DNA from: Citrobacter youngae ATCC 29220
GTDB taxonomy: Bacteria; Pseudomonadota; Gammaproteobacteria; Enterobacterales; Enterobacteriaceae
Direction of reading: 5' to 3'
Length of the DNA stretch: 64,000 bases
Assembly: GCF_000155975.1 (NCBI RefSeq)
Contig: NZ_GG730299.1
Coordinates: forward strand, 2,105,813 to 2,169,812
Of this stretch, positions 38,270-48,107 are shown in pieces; within the stretch, counting starts at the first letter, position 1, and each line of letters opens with the position of its first letter. Under the pieces are notes generated by a model. The model made no database searches, was not told where the DNA came from, and saw only the letters and a list, made by a program, of their open reading frames with translations. The position numbers and the translations under genes are program-made.

Positions 38270-38400
38270 CAGGCATAAAGCGTTATTTACTGGCATACCG
38301 GTTTAGCGCGTTTTTATTGATACCTGATATTTTTTTCAGCGGACTTTTTCTCTATGCTGTGTCAATACGTTAAACGCAGCATATAATCCGGGAGCATGGG

Positions 38401-39450
38401 ATGCCTGTTTTGCAGTGGAGCCTGCTATTTCTGCTATCACTCCTTCTTTCCCTGTTCTTTCTGTTGATCCATCTTCCAGGCGCATTGCTGCTCGGTTCGA
38501 TGATCGCCGGCATCATTTTCAGTATGCGCGGAATCTCCCTGCGCCCTCCCCGCTGCACGTTTCTTGGCGCGCAGGCTATTCTCGGCTGCATGATCGCGCA
38601 AAACCTCACTGGGTCGATTCTAACGACGCTGGCGGTACACTGGCCGATGGTGGTTGCCATTTTGCTGGCGACGCTTATCAGCAGCGCGGTTATAGGCTGG
38701 CTGCTGGTTCGCTACAGCAATCTACCGGGTAACACAGGCGCGTGGGGCTCATCACCGGGAGGGGCAGCCGCGATGGTTGCTATGGCGCAGGATTATGGCG
38801 CTGACATCCGCCTGGTAGCGTTTATGCAGTATTTACGCGTACTGCTGGTAGTTGGCGCTGCCGCGTTAGTGACCCGACTTGTAATGGGCGATCAGGCGCA
38901 AACGGTCAACCAGCAAATCGTCTGGTTTCCGCCGCTGAGTATTAATCTGTTGAGCACCATACTGCTGGCCGCTGTTGCCGGTACAGCCGGGCGCTTACTG
39001 CGTATCCCCTCTGGCGTTATGTTGTTACCAATGCTGGCGGGTGCATTGCTGAACGCGAGCGGCATGATGGTAATTGAACTGCCGGAATGGCTGCTGGCCA
39101 TAGCGTATATGGCGATTGGCTGGCAAATCGGCCTTGGCTTTGACAAACAGATCTTTTTAATGGCGCTGCGCCCCCTGCCGCAAATATTGTTGTCCATTTT
39201 TTCACTGATGGCGATTTGTGCTGCGATGGCCTGGGGGCTGGCGCATTATATGCAAATCGACTTTCTCACCGCCTATCTGGCGACCAGCCCAGGCGGAGTA
39301 GATTCCGTCGCGGTAATTGCCGCAGGCAGCCACGCCGATATGGCGCTCATAATGGCAATGCAAACCCTGCGGCTGTTCAGTATTTTATTGACCGGTCCAG
39401 CGGTTGCGCGATTTATTTCTGCACATGCGCCAAAAAACTCATCATCGTAA
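38401..39450 (+). CDS. abrB: AbrB family inner-membrane protein
   Basis: A 349-residue polytopic protein with about ten helices in two AbrB repeats. Each half has an SPGG-type motif (GAWGSSPGGAAAMVAMAQDYGAD near 117 and TSPGGVDSVAVIAAGSHAD near 298). E. coli AbrB (348 residues) was named for an effect on aidB expression, but the fold suggests a transporter. It is unrelated to the Bacillus DNA-binding AbrB. It marks the return to core gene order and is convergent with the porin gene, 7 nt away. Confidence 0.93.
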   Translation: MPVLQWSLLFLLSLLLSLFFLLIHLPGALLLGSMIAGIIFSMRGISLRPPRCTFLGAQAILGCMIAQNLTGSILTTLAVHWPMVVAILLATLISSAVIGWLLVRYSNLPGNTGAWGSSPGGAAAMVAMAQDYGADIRLVAFMQYLRVLLVVGAAALVTRLVMGDQAQTVNQQIVWFPPLSINLLSTILLAAVAGTAGRLLRIPSGVMLLPMLAGALLNASGMMVIELPEWLLAIAYMAIGWQIGLGFDKQIFLMALRPLPQILLSIFSLMAICAAMAWGLAHYMQIDFLTAYLATSPGGVDSVAVIAAGSHADMALIMAMQTLRLFSILLTGPAVARFISAHAPKNSSS

Positions 39451-39457
39451 GCCGGGA

Positions 39458-40246
39458 TTAGTTTAAATTATATTTAAACCCTACCCTTATTTGATATTCA
39501 TTTTTTGTATCATCACCATCTTGATATTTATCAAGATAGCCTAATTCAAAAAATGGATAAAACCGCGGCGTAGTATGAAAGTTAAAGACAAAGTTATGCT
39601 GCAGGGTATGATTCTTACCATTGGCATATTCAAATTTATCGCCATGCGTTTTGCTATAATACGTCGGATTATATTGCACCCAAAAGTTTGGCGTAAAATA
39701 TTTGGTTAAATAAATATCGATACGGTGTTCTGAAGAGTCATCCCAGTCACCTTGCAGTGTTTCGCTGTCATGGTTTTGATGGTTATAACGGTAGCGTAAT
39801 ACGGCGCCCAGCGTTGGGTCAAAATGATAGCCAATACCTATATAAGGATCGATGCGTGAGCCCGCGGACTCCCAGTGAAAGACTACGCCGGGTTCAAGCC
39901 AGAAGTCACTATCACCCAATACAAAAGGCTTGTTAAATTCAGCTTCCTGATAGCTACTTTTCCACTGGTCCATATTTTTACCAAGATCGGCATCAGTTTC
40001 AAAACTCCAGTACATACTTTTAAAAATACTGTCTGAATCCTGTACTACACCGGTTAGCATCAATCGCTGTAAAAAGCCTTTGCTGGCAGTTCGATACTGC
40101 GTACGTGGCGCAAAATATACGGTAGTAAATGGCGTTGATTTTACCTGAGAGACAGGAGTCGCATTATTTTCCGCGGCCATAACGCCAGTTGCAGGCATGA
40201 CCAGTGTAGCCATTAATATGGCTGCATTAATATTATTACTTTTCAT
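39458..40246 (-). CDS. KdgM-family oligogalacturonate-type porin
   Basis: A 262-residue outer-membrane beta-barrel. The signal peptide ends at VMAAEN (about residue 25). Alternating aromatic strands follow, such as IDPYIGIGYHFD, AVLRYRYNHQNHD and NFWVQYNPTYYSK. It ends in a beta-strand (IRVGFKYNLN). The KdgM family passes acidic oligosaccharides through the outer membrane. It is the last gene of the DUF2264-symporter-GH88 cluster, after an 80-bp gap with a hairpin. Confidence 0.85.
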   Translation of the reverse strand: MKSNNINAAILMATLVMPATGVMAAENNATPVSQVKSTPFTTVYFAPRTQYRTASKGFLQRLMLTGVVQDSDSIFKSMYWSFETDADLGKNMDQWKSSYQEAEFNKPFVLGDSDFWLEPGVVFHWESAGSRIDPYIGIGYHFDPTLGAVLRYRYNHQNHDSETLQGDWDDSSEHRIDIYLTKYFTPNFWVQYNPTYYSKTHGDKFEYANGKNHTLQHNFVFNFHTTPRFYPFFELGYLDKYQDGDDTKNEYQIRVGFKYNLN

Positions 40247-40278
40247 TATATTTTCCTCGCCGTACAGAGATAAAATAT

Positions 40279-40317
40279 CCCCCTGCTAAATCAATAGCCT
40301 GATTATTTAACTGGGGG
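40279..40317 (-). other. Intra-operon hairpin before the porin gene
   Basis: CCCCC and GGGGG blocks plus inner TTAAAT/ATTTA complementarity form a 39-nt stem-loop between the GH88 and porin genes. No T-tract follows on the minus strand, so it is more likely an mRNA stability or processing element than a terminator. Confidence 0.4.
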
Positions 40318-40326
40318 AGCAGAATA

Positions 40327-41517
40327 TTACCAGTAACTATTCCAGCAGGATGTTGCGCGGGTCATCGCCTCCATCAGGAAATAATCCCCCCACGAGCAAC
40401 ATTCATCCACGCCGACGTTACCTTTAAAATAATAAACAGAGTGTTTTAATAAACCTTCTCCCGCTTTATGCGCCGTATTGAGATAGCCATCAAGCATTCG
40501 CGCAATCATTCGTAATGCCAGCGCTTCATAACTTTCTCGATCCGGATGGGTCACCGGTAGCTGTTTTACCAGCTCCAGCAACGCGCAGGCGAGAATCGCA
40601 CTGGCGGAGCTATCTCTTTCACTATTGGGATCGGTAAGCGCCAGATCCCAATAACAGACAAGATCCTCCGGCAGACGATTAATAAAGTAGTTTGCCAGCG
40701 TCTGGCTCAGTTCCAGTAGTCGCTCATCTCCGGTATAGAGATAATTCAGCAAAAAGCCATAAACACCCCATGCCTGCCCTCGCGACCAGCAGGAGTCATC
40801 GGAAAAACCCTGATGCGTATTGCCAAACCGCGGCTCACCAGTGTGAACGTCCATATAATATGTATGGAACGTTGAACCGTCCTCGCGCGCAATATAACGT
40901 CGCGCCTGCTCAATATGATTTTTCGCCGCTTCGGCATAACGTGGATCGCCAGTGCTGGCGCTTGCCTGATACAACAATGGCAAATTCATATTGCAGTCTA
41001 TAATCATCCTGCCCTGCTGCTCAGGATTATCCAGTTCGCCCCACGCCTGAATAATGCCGCATTTCTCGTGATAGCGTTCCATCAGCACTTCTGCCGCCTG
41101 CTGCGCGATATAAATCGCCTCGCGATTGCCGGTCAGTTTATTAGCCGCAATACAGGAAAGGCTGTACAGAAAACCCAGATCGTGGTGATTGGTATGGTCC
41201 CGTCGGGCAATACGTTCGCCAAAAGAACGGACATGTTGTTCGGCCAACGTGCGATACGCATCATTACGCGTCCATTCCCATGCCAGCCACAGCTGACCAG
41301 TCCAGAAACTGGTAGTCCATTCCTGATTATCAATAATTGGGTAGCGACCGTTTTCACATGCCGCATCGGGATAACGCAGGCCAAAATAATCGCGGTTACG
41401 ATCGATCGCAGATAAAATTACCGGTAAAGCGCGGCGAATCTTCTGCGCAATAGCAGCGCGTTCGCCGCTTCGCAGTACAACAGGAACGATCGGTTCTTTA
41501 CGGATAGTTACAGACAT
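40327..41517 (-). CDS. Unsaturated glucuronyl/galacturonyl hydrolase (GH88)
   Basis: A 396-residue (alpha/alpha)6-barrel enzyme with no signal peptide, so cytoplasmic. The two catalytic aspartates of the family fit HHDLGFLYSLS and MIIDCNMNLPLLYQAS. DDSCWSRGQAWGVYGFL is a GH88 signature, and the C-terminus has CCSWGDYFLMEAM. Such enzymes hydrate the delta-4,5 unsaturated uronate left by polysaccharide lyases, releasing it from the oligosaccharide. It is 21 nt after the symporter gene. Confidence 0.93.
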   Translation of the reverse strand: MSVTIRKEPIVPVVLRSGERAAIAQKIRRALPVILSAIDRNRDYFGLRYPDAACENGRYPIIDNQEWTTSFWTGQLWLAWEWTRNDAYRTLAEQHVRSFGERIARRDHTNHHDLGFLYSLSCIAANKLTGNREAIYIAQQAAEVLMERYHEKCGIIQAWGELDNPEQQGRMIIDCNMNLPLLYQASASTGDPRYAEAAKNHIEQARRYIAREDGSTFHTYYMDVHTGEPRFGNTHQGFSDDSCWSRGQAWGVYGFLLNYLYTGDERLLELSQTLANYFINRLPEDLVCYWDLALTDPNSERDSSASAILACALLELVKQLPVTHPDRESYEALALRMIARMLDGYLNTAHKAGEGLLKHSVYYFKGNVGVDECCSWGDYFLMEAMTRATSCWNSYW

Positions 41518-41538
41518 AATTCTCTCGTTTTCTTCACT

Positions 41539-42804
41539 TTAATGGGTGGCTTCTTGCCCATGGACAGGGGCTGTAATGGTTTTTTTGTGGTGATAGCAAG
41601 TAGAAAGCGTAATGGCGGAGATCCCGGTAAATACCAGAGCTATCACGCCCATAATCAGATAGGTATGCTCAAAACCAATTTTTTGGTAGGCGTAGCCGGC
41701 AGGTGGTGCCACGACAATAGAACCGACATAAATCATGGCCTGATAGCCCAGCAGGTACATCGTGGCGTTAACGCGTTTGTCGAAATGCTCGGCAATGTAT
41801 TTGAAGACCGAAACCAGAATCAGGGCGATTTCAATCCCATACAACGGCTTCACCAGACAGATAATCAGCGGATCGTTAGTTAATCCGGAGATGATCAAAC
41901 GCAGGCTAATCACAAGACCGGTCAGGATCATCCCCTGCTTAGCGCCAATGCGGTTAATAATGGCGGGCACCAGCATCATGCCGAAAAACTCTGCAGCTGA
42001 CTGTGCGGTACTCATATAGCCAAACATGGCGTTGCCTTCTTCTTTCGTGCTAAAGAAGGTAACGAAATAGCGAGAGAACTGTTGCTCGGCAATAAACATC
42101 ATCCATGCCACTCCGGCGATATACAGCGCAAAGGTCCAGAATTTTTTATTGCGCAGCAGCTCGAACACATCGCCAATCACAATCTTCTCTTTCGACAAGA
42201 CGTCATTCTCTTCCTGGCCAAAGTGATCAACTTTCAGCGTCAGCAGAACCGCAAACATGCACAGTGCGGAAACGCTACTGATAACAAAGTTGATTTTGGG
42301 CGAAATATTGTAGAGATACCCAGAGAATGAAGACGCCGTTGCCCAACCCAGCGCCGCCCACATGCGGATCCGGCCAAATTCCATCGCGTACAGACGACTG
42401 AAACGGTCAACATAGGACTCTTCCGCCGCCACGCCCGCATACCAGCCAAGGCTGAAAAATAGCGCGCCGACGATCATCCCGCTGATAAAATGCGTTTGTA
42501 ATAGCGGCAAATAGCACCAGATGAAAAATGGCGCCATCAGGGCCGAAACAAGACAGACAAAATAGAGCAGATGTTTTTTCATGCCCATTTTATCCATGAT
42601 GTAACCGTAAACAGGTTTGATAACTACTGCAAAAACGCCGTTTACGGCAAACACCGTGCCGATCTCAACGCCATCCAGCCCGGCTTTATCGCCCAGCCAG
42701 ATAGCATACAAGCCAAAACTGGCCGCCCAGGTAAAGGTAAAAAGGAATACAAACAGACTCAGTTTGATGTAAGCCGAGCGCGTCGACTGAACAGGGTTAG
42801 TCAT
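41539..42804 (-). CDS. Oligosaccharide:H+ symporter (LacY/OHS family MFS)
   Basis: A 421-residue MFS transporter with twelve helices. The N-terminal TWAASFGLYAIWLGDKAGL, the DKMGMKK loop between helices 2 and 3, and GRIRMWAALGWA (LacY-like EFGRxRMW region) place it in the OHS family. Start 42804 (MTNPVQS) has GGAGA 7 nt upstream. A GTG five codons earlier overlaps that site. Its substrate is probably the acidic or unsaturated oligosaccharide cleaved by the adjacent GH88 enzyme. Confidence 0.9.
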   Translation of the reverse strand: MTNPVQSTRSAYIKLSLFVFLFTFTWAASFGLYAIWLGDKAGLDGVEIGTVFAVNGVFAVVIKPVYGYIMDKMGMKKHLLYFVCLVSALMAPFFIWCYLPLLQTHFISGMIVGALFFSLGWYAGVAAEESYVDRFSRLYAMEFGRIRMWAALGWATASSFSGYLYNISPKINFVISSVSALCMFAVLLTLKVDHFGQEENDVLSKEKIVIGDVFELLRNKKFWTFALYIAGVAWMMFIAEQQFSRYFVTFFSTKEEGNAMFGYMSTAQSAAEFFGMMLVPAIINRIGAKQGMILTGLVISLRLIISGLTNDPLIICLVKPLYGIEIALILVSVFKYIAEHFDKRVNATMYLLGYQAMIYVGSIVVAPPAGYAYQKIGFEHTYLIMGVIALVFTGISAITLSTCYHHKKTITAPVHGQEATH

Positions 42805-42828
42805 TATTTTTCTCCGCACATGCGTCAG

Positions 42829-44610
42829 TTATATGATTTCCAGCGTTTTCACACCCAGCGTCAGCACCTGACTTTCGCGGTCGAAGGCCATTGCTACCGG
42901 AGGAGGTAGCGATGAAAGCGATGTGGCGTTGATGGCACAGGCCAGCCAGTGCGTACCCGGCATAAGCGTGCTGCGAAGACAGGGGATCGCCCCCGGAGAG
43001 GCATACAGAATGTTGCTGTTGGGTGGCGTTGTGACGACCTCCGGTTGGCGCTCTGCCAGCAGATCGGTTATCTGGCACACGCCGCAGCTGGCACGAAGCG
43101 TGACCCCGTGCTGTACAGTTTGGGTAGCGATGAGTTGATGGCAATTAAGGGCAAATCCCCCCTCCGCACTATCCAACGTGCGTGCGGTTTCAACGCGATG
43201 AATGCGAATATGTCCTTGTTGCAACGGGATTAGCCAGGTCGTGACAACGACGTCATGCCATGGGAGCCATCGGCTTCGGATCAACGCATCTGTCATTTCA
43301 ACAACGTCGCACTCGCGACGTCCGCGCCAGTAGTTATCCTGCTCGCAGAGCATCAGCATCGAATCACACGCAGCGTGATTCAGACCATAATGTCCACGCT
43401 CCAGGGTAAAACCAAACTGGCTGGAGTAAGCAAATTTGCCGTATTTAGCATCGAAATTGACAAAGTTATTACGGTCGTACTGCCCGGACATCAGCATCCA
43501 GGCGTGGCGGTTATCATCATCATGAATGATAAATTGCCCGGCTTCCTTTATCGGATGAATCGGCTCAGGTTCAGGCAACGGGGCCGACTCGGCCTGCCAG
43601 AACGCGCTCTGCTCAGGTAGCGCCAGGATCAGTAACGCCTTACATGCCCACCAGGGCGAGCATGGACTGTTGTAGTCTTCGGTCATCACCAGATTCGGGT
43701 AGGTATATCCCAGCGTAAATAAACCATCCGGGCCAATGAAAGGCTGCGCGAACCACCAGTCGAGGTGGCGCAAAATCACACCTTTGATGATAGGGATCGT
43801 AAAAACATCCAGCCCCGTCCAGATGACGGCGCTCCAGAACGCAACCTGAACAAAGCGATAGGTCAGACTGCGGCCAAACGGAATCGCATCGCCATCACTG
43901 GTAAAGTAATAGATGTAATCTTTGGCAAACTGACGCGCCCGCTGGCGATAGCGCAGACACCGTTCAGGGTCAGCGTCCTGCATCAGATGGCTGTACAGCA
44001 AGCTGTAAAAATGAAATCCGCTGGAAATATAGTAATCGCGCGGTTTGCCTGCGCCATCTGAGTACCAGCCATTACCCAGCCAGAACGGTTCAATCGCGTT
44101 CAGATGCTTATTAATGACCATCATGTCGTAGTGGCGCCCGACACATTTAAGACCGACCTGCACCAATACCGGGAAGAAGTGCCAGTTATTGCCCGGGATT
44201 TGGATATCAGCACTTTGCCGTAACCAGCGCTCAAGATTGTCCTGCTCATCGGTGGTTAATGCGTCCCATAACCCGGTATTCGGCAGCGCCAGCGCAACGC
44301 CAAAGGCGGCCATTTCCACGCAGCGCTGATCGTTATCGACCAGATTACCCCAATAGCCTGGATGGTCTGGGTCGCAACCATGACGAATACCGCGAATAAA
44401 TGTCTCACGATACTCACTCGCCTCACCCCCGCTTAGCAGCGGTGAAAGGATCCACAACAGACGTGCAAAACCCTCCATGCCGGCAATGTCCATCGGATAT
44501 TGTGCAGACGTTTCGCCAACGTCTAAACGCGTGTTATCGCGTGAGAGGTGAGGAATAGCTGATGCCAACCATTGCCGCGCCTTTTCTGCATATTCTTGCC
44601 TTGCTCGCAT
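42829..44610 (-). CDS. DUF2264 family protein
   Basis: A 593-residue soluble protein of the DUF2264 family, probably with an alpha-barrel N-terminal half and a beta-sandwich C-terminal half. Conserved stretches include PMDIAGMEGFARLLW near 40, IPGNNWHFFPVLVQVGLK near 160 and GNGWYSDGAGKPRDYYISSGFHFY near 200. Start 44610 (MRARQEYAEKA) has GAGG 7 nt upstream. The longer open frame adds 38 unconserved residues. No signal peptide. Reaction unproven. Being the first gene of a uronate-oligosaccharide cluster, it likely acts on such sugars. Confidence 0.85.
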   Translation of the reverse strand: MRARQEYAEKARQWLASAIPHLSRDNTRLDVGETSAQYPMDIAGMEGFARLLWILSPLLSGGEASEYRETFIRGIRHGCDPDHPGYWGNLVDNDQRCVEMAAFGVALALPNTGLWDALTTDEQDNLERWLRQSADIQIPGNNWHFFPVLVQVGLKCVGRHYDMMVINKHLNAIEPFWLGNGWYSDGAGKPRDYYISSGFHFYSLLYSHLMQDADPERCLRYRQRARQFAKDYIYYFTSDGDAIPFGRSLTYRFVQVAFWSAVIWTGLDVFTIPIIKGVILRHLDWWFAQPFIGPDGLFTLGYTYPNLVMTEDYNSPCSPWWACKALLILALPEQSAFWQAESAPLPEPEPIHPIKEAGQFIIHDDDNRHAWMLMSGQYDRNNFVNFDAKYGKFAYSSQFGFTLERGHYGLNHAACDSMLMLCEQDNYWRGRRECDVVEMTDALIRSRWLPWHDVVVTTWLIPLQQGHIRIHRVETARTLDSAEGGFALNCHQLIATQTVQHGVTLRASCGVCQITDLLAERQPEVVTTPPNSNILYASPGAIPCLRSTLMPGTHWLACAINATSLSSLPPPVAMAFDRESQVLTLGVKTLEII

Positions 44611-44672
44611 AATGAAACCTCGTTTCATTTGATGAAGTGTCGGGCGCATAATAAGGATTTGGTCTGATATAC

Positions 44673-44694
44673 AAATGTGATAATTGTCGTATTT
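44673..44694. promoter_or_regulatory. Possible CRP site in the DUF2264/araC divergent promoter
   Basis: AAATGTGATAATTGTCGTATTT has a perfect left CRP half-site (AAATGTGA) and a poor right half. It lies in the 190-bp region between the divergent sugar operon and its AraC-type regulator, where catabolite control would be expected. Confidence 0.35.
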
Positions 44695-44800
44695 CCACAC
44701 AATCACGGTGATGAAGAACAACATTCATCTGCATTTCTCGGCAAAAATTCGATTACAGTGATAAAAAGTTAAGTTTGTTCACATTACCAGGGAGGCACAA

Positions 44801-45649
44801 ATGCAGCAGACGGAAGACAGTCGCTATCTTGAGCACATTAATCTCAACGACAGATCGATTTACTTTAATCGTATGAAGGATATGCCTGCCAACTACTATC
44901 ACTGGCATCAGTGTGTGGAGATATTGTCGGTTTCTCAGGGGGTAGGCATTGCGCTTATGGAGCACCAACAGTACACCGTCAAACCCGGGCGTATTTTTAT
45001 TTTCCCGCCGGGTAAGCTGCATAAAGTGTTTGTCGAACAGGATGATCGTAATATTTATCATCGTACTACGCTGCACTTTAACGGCCCACAGATTGAGCAG
45101 TACCTGCGGGATTTTCCTCGCCAGCAGATGCTGCTGCGCCAACTGTGCAGCAGAGGAGAGAAAGCGCGAGTATTTGACGTAGGCGACGTTCAGGCAGTCA
45201 TTGAGACCTTGCTGAGCCGTTTTGAAGAGCAAATCAAAGGCCAGACTTTTAGCATCAGCGACAGCGCATTTCTGGTGATGCAGCTCATTAGCCTGCTGCC
45301 ACATCAGGCGCAGGCCACGGGACAAAATACATTTTCGGTCAGCATTATCCGCTGGATCGAAACTCACTTTCACCAGTGCTGCTCGCTGGAGGATATTGCC
45401 AGCGAGATGGGGTGCTCGCGAGGTCATGCCTCACGCCGCTTTCACGAAGAGACCGGCGGTACCATTCAGGAATACCTGATGATGCGCCGTATTCGTCAGG
45501 CCTGCGAACTGCTGTTACATACCAACGGCTCGGTACGCGATATTGCCACACAGGTTGGTTTCTCCGAATATGCCTGGTTTATTACCTGCTTTCGCAAAAA
45601 CATGGGCAAAACGCCGCTGCAATACCGCAAAACGTATGCTTCGGTATAG
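44801..45649 (+). CDS. AraC-family transcriptional regulator with cupin sensor
   Basis: A 282-residue regulator. The N-terminal cupin domain (about 20-110) has YYHWHQCVEILSVSQG and VKPGRIFIFPPGKLHKV. The C-terminal double helix-turn-helix (about 185-280) has CSLEDIASEMGCSRGHASRRFHE and SVRDIATQVGFSEYAWFITCFRK. A GGGAGG site precedes the start. It is divergent from the DUF2264 operon and presumably activates it with a sugar inducer. The 3' end is 2 nt from nei. Confidence 0.9.
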   Translation: MQQTEDSRYLEHINLNDRSIYFNRMKDMPANYYHWHQCVEILSVSQGVGIALMEHQQYTVKPGRIFIFPPGKLHKVFVEQDDRNIYHRTTLHFNGPQIEQYLRDFPRQQMLLRQLCSRGEKARVFDVGDVQAVIETLLSRFEEQIKGQTFSISDSAFLVMQLISLLPHQAQATGQNTFSVSIIRWIETHFHQCCSLEDIASEMGCSRGHASRRFHEETGGTIQEYLMMRRIRQACELLLHTNGSVRDIATQVGFSEYAWFITCFRKNMGKTPLQYRKTYASV

Positions 45650-45651
45650 AT

Positions 45652-46443
45652 CTACGTCTGACATCCGGGACACCAGTAAAAGGGTCGCGAGGAAAGTGTC
45701 GTTTTCTCGATGATGCCACCGCAGCGCTCACAGGCTTCGCCGTCCCGGTGAAAGACCTTAAAGCGGAACAGCGCCCCGTGGTGTTTGTTCTCATCCACCA
45801 ACCCGCGGGTGTTATAGGACAGACGGGGAATATCAAGCAGCGCGTGCGCCAGCGCATCCAACTGCTCATCGCTAAGCTGTGACGCTTTATGCTGCCCGGT
45901 CAGCCCGACCTGCCAGAGAATCTCTACCCGCAGGTAGTTACCTAATCCCGCCAGAAACGCCTGGTCCAGCAGCAGGCCTGAAAACTGACGATTGCGAAAA
46001 CGCGGAGATAACAGACGCGCTTTAACGTCATCGGGGGTTAAACGCAAATCCAGTACGTCCGGCCCAACCCGCTGCAAAAATGGATGGGTAGTGAGCTGCT
46101 CTGGCGTCAGCATGTCGATATCAGATGCGCTATACAGCAGGATAGTTTTGTCGCGCGTTTGCAGTCTGACGCGCAGCACCCGCGACGTCTGCGGGACGTT
46201 GCCCGTCTCCACCACTCGCCACACGCCATAGAGCTGATTGTGGCTGTACAGCGTCAGACCATTGGAAAAATGGGTCAGTAAGGCTTTACCCCGCGTTTCA
46301 AGCCGGGTAACACGCTGCCCAATCAGTTGAGATTGATACGGTTTTAACTGCTCAAAGGCAAACCAGACATCCATCAACGGTTTGCCTTTGACTGCCGCTT
46401 CCAGGTTATCCGCCGCGCGGCGGATCTCCGGGCCTTCAGGCAT
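45652..46443 (-). CDS. nei: Endonuclease VIII (Nei)
   Basis: A 263-residue bifunctional DNA glycosylase/AP lyase for oxidised pyrimidines, the E. coli length. MPEGPEIRR supplies catalytic Pro2 and Glu3 after Met removal. Lys52 in RGKALL is the conserved beta-hairpin lysine. The C-terminal zinc finger uses CERCGG and CPGCQ cysteines. It is followed by pcp only 14 nt away by start-stop geometry, but function is unrelated. Confidence 0.97.
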   Translation of the reverse strand: MPEGPEIRRAADNLEAAVKGKPLMDVWFAFEQLKPYQSQLIGQRVTRLETRGKALLTHFSNGLTLYSHNQLYGVWRVVETGNVPQTSRVLRVRLQTRDKTILLYSASDIDMLTPEQLTTHPFLQRVGPDVLDLRLTPDDVKARLLSPRFRNRQFSGLLLDQAFLAGLGNYLRVEILWQVGLTGQHKASQLSDEQLDALAHALLDIPRLSYNTRGLVDENKHHGALFRFKVFHRDGEACERCGGIIEKTTLSSRPFYWCPGCQT

Positions 46444-46457
46444 AATACTGTCCTTTG

Positions 46458-47102
46458 TTAATGTGTTGCACCGCCCGTCACCGCGATATCGCTTTCCAGC
46501 TGCAATGCGGTGGCAATCGCGACCTCCAGCGCCCGCCTCACCGTTTCGCTCGCCATACTTGGCGCGCCGGGGTGCTGCGCGGCCTGTTGTGGCAGATAAG
46601 GAATATGAATAAAACCGCCCTTCACTGTCGGCACGTCGCGCAATTTATGTAGCAGGCCATACATCACGTGATTACAGACGAAGGTGCCCGCCGTCTGAGA
46701 AACCGAGGCCGGTATTCCGGCGTTGCGCATGGCAACAACCATCGCTTTGATCGGCAACGTGCTAAACCATGCCGCGGGGCCATCGGCCACAATCGGTACA
46801 TCAATCGGCTGTTGACCCTGATTATCCGCAATGCGCGCATCGTCAACGTTGATCGCCACGCGCTCCACGGTGATATCCGTACGGCCCCCCGCCTGCCCCA
46901 CCGCCAGCACCAGCGATGGCGACAGCGCGTCAATCGCGCCATTGAGTACGGCGAGAGACTCGCCAAAGACGCACGGCAACTGGCGGGCTACGACGCGGCA
47001 CCCGCCGATGATAGCATTGTCGAGACTAGAGACCACTTCCCAGGAAGGGTTAACTGACTCGCCGCCAAAGGGTTCAAATCCCGTGATGAGTACTGTTTTC
47101 AT
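46458..47102 (-). CDS. pcp: Pyrrolidone-carboxylate peptidase
   Basis: A 214-residue cysteine peptidase (family C15) that removes N-terminal pyroglutamate from peptides. It starts [23 protein letters not shown]. The catalytic Cys is in [14 protein letters not shown] near residue 143, and the Glu is near 80 in [19 protein letters not shown]. It follows DUF979 by 9 nt. E. coli K-12 lacks pcp at this place. Together with pxpABC downstream, it suggests pyroglutamate salvage. Confidence 0.96.
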   Translation of the reverse strand: MKTVLITGFEPFGGESVNPSWEVVSSLDNAIIGGCRVVARQLPCVFGESLAVLNGAIDALSPSLVLAVGQAGGRTDITVERVAINVDDARIADNQGQQPIDVPIVADGPAAWFSTLPIKAMVVAMRNAGIPASVSQTAGTFVCNHVMYGLLHKLRDVPTVKGGFIHIPYLPQQAAQHPGAPSMASETVRRALEVAIATALQLESDIAVTGGATH

Positions 47103-47111
47103 CCTTCCTCC

Positions 47112-48107
47112 TTACAGGAACATCAGGAAATACATCAGGAACACGTTAACCAATAGCAGCAGTATGCCGGTTGGCACCTGCGCTTTAATCACCGCGTTTT
47201 TATCCGGCAGCTCCAGCAGCGCCGCAGGGACAATGTTAAAGTTTGCCGCCATTGGCGTCATTAACGTTCCGCAATACCCGGAGAACATACCAATCGCCGC
47301 CATCACCGCCGGATTACCGCCGTGCTGCAATACCAGGATCGGAATACCGATTCCCGCGGTCACGATCGGGAAAGCGGCAAACGCATTGCCCATCACCATG
47401 GTCAGCAGCGCCATGCCGATGGTGTACACCGCCACCGCGATAAAGCGACTATCCACCGCCAGGTATTCCTGCGTCAGCCAGGAAATACCGCTACCTACGC
47501 CCGCAGCCGTAAACAACAGCCCGAGCGTGGCCAAAATCTGCGGCAGGATAAACGCCCAGCCGATGGAGTCCAGCAGACGGCGCGCCTCCTGAATCGGTTG
47601 ATGCACCCGCTCATGGGTCATTTTTATCGCCATCGCCAAACCAATCAACGAGCCTGCGGTCATGGAAAAGAGCGTCACCAGCGTGGCGTGATTGCCCGGT
47701 CCAAACAGCGCATCTTGCAAACCCGGAATATGGTTGAACATCAGCACGCCGATAACCGTTACCACCGGGATCGCCAGCGCGGGGAAAAACAGGCGGTTGC
47801 CCAGACGACTGGCGCTTTCTTCGCGCTGCTGCTGCGTCCGTTGATGGTAGCTTCCCAGCTTCACGCCGCCAAAACCGGCAATCAGGGCCAGGACGACCAC
47901 CGCAACGCCGACGGCAATATGCACCGCGCGTTTATCGCCAAACAGCGAGTAGGTCCAGTCGCCAAGCAGAAACAGTACGCCGTATATGCCCCAAAACAGC
48001 CCGGTGGTGAAACGACGCGGGTTCGCTTTGTCTTGCCAGGACATCAGCGCCACAATCAGCAATACTGCTCCCGCCAGCCAGTAGAGATAGCTTTGTTGAA
48101 AATTCAT
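47112..48107 (-). CDS. DUF979 family membrane protein
   Basis: A 331-residue polytopic inner-membrane protein with about nine helices. The segment FGPGNHATLVTLFSMTAGSL and GMFSGYCGTLMTPMAANFNIVPAALLEL are typical of DUF979. Always paired with DUF969, here overlapping it by 4 nt. The pair resembles a two-part transporter. Next to pcp and pxp genes it may import 5-oxoproline or pyroglutamyl peptides (inference). Confidence 0.87.
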   Translation of the reverse strand: MNFQQSYLYWLAGAVLLIVALMSWQDKANPRRFTTGLFWGIYGVLFLLGDWTYSLFGDKRAVHIAVGVAVVVLALIAGFGGVKLGSYHQRTQQQREESASRLGNRLFFPALAIPVVTVIGVLMFNHIPGLQDALFGPGNHATLVTLFSMTAGSLIGLAMAIKMTHERVHQPIQEARRLLDSIGWAFILPQILATLGLLFTAAGVGSGISWLTQEYLAVDSRFIAVAVYTIGMALLTMVMGNAFAAFPIVTAGIGIPILVLQHGGNPAVMAAIGMFSGYCGTLMTPMAANFNIVPAALLELPDKNAVIKAQVPTGILLLLVNVFLMYFLMFL

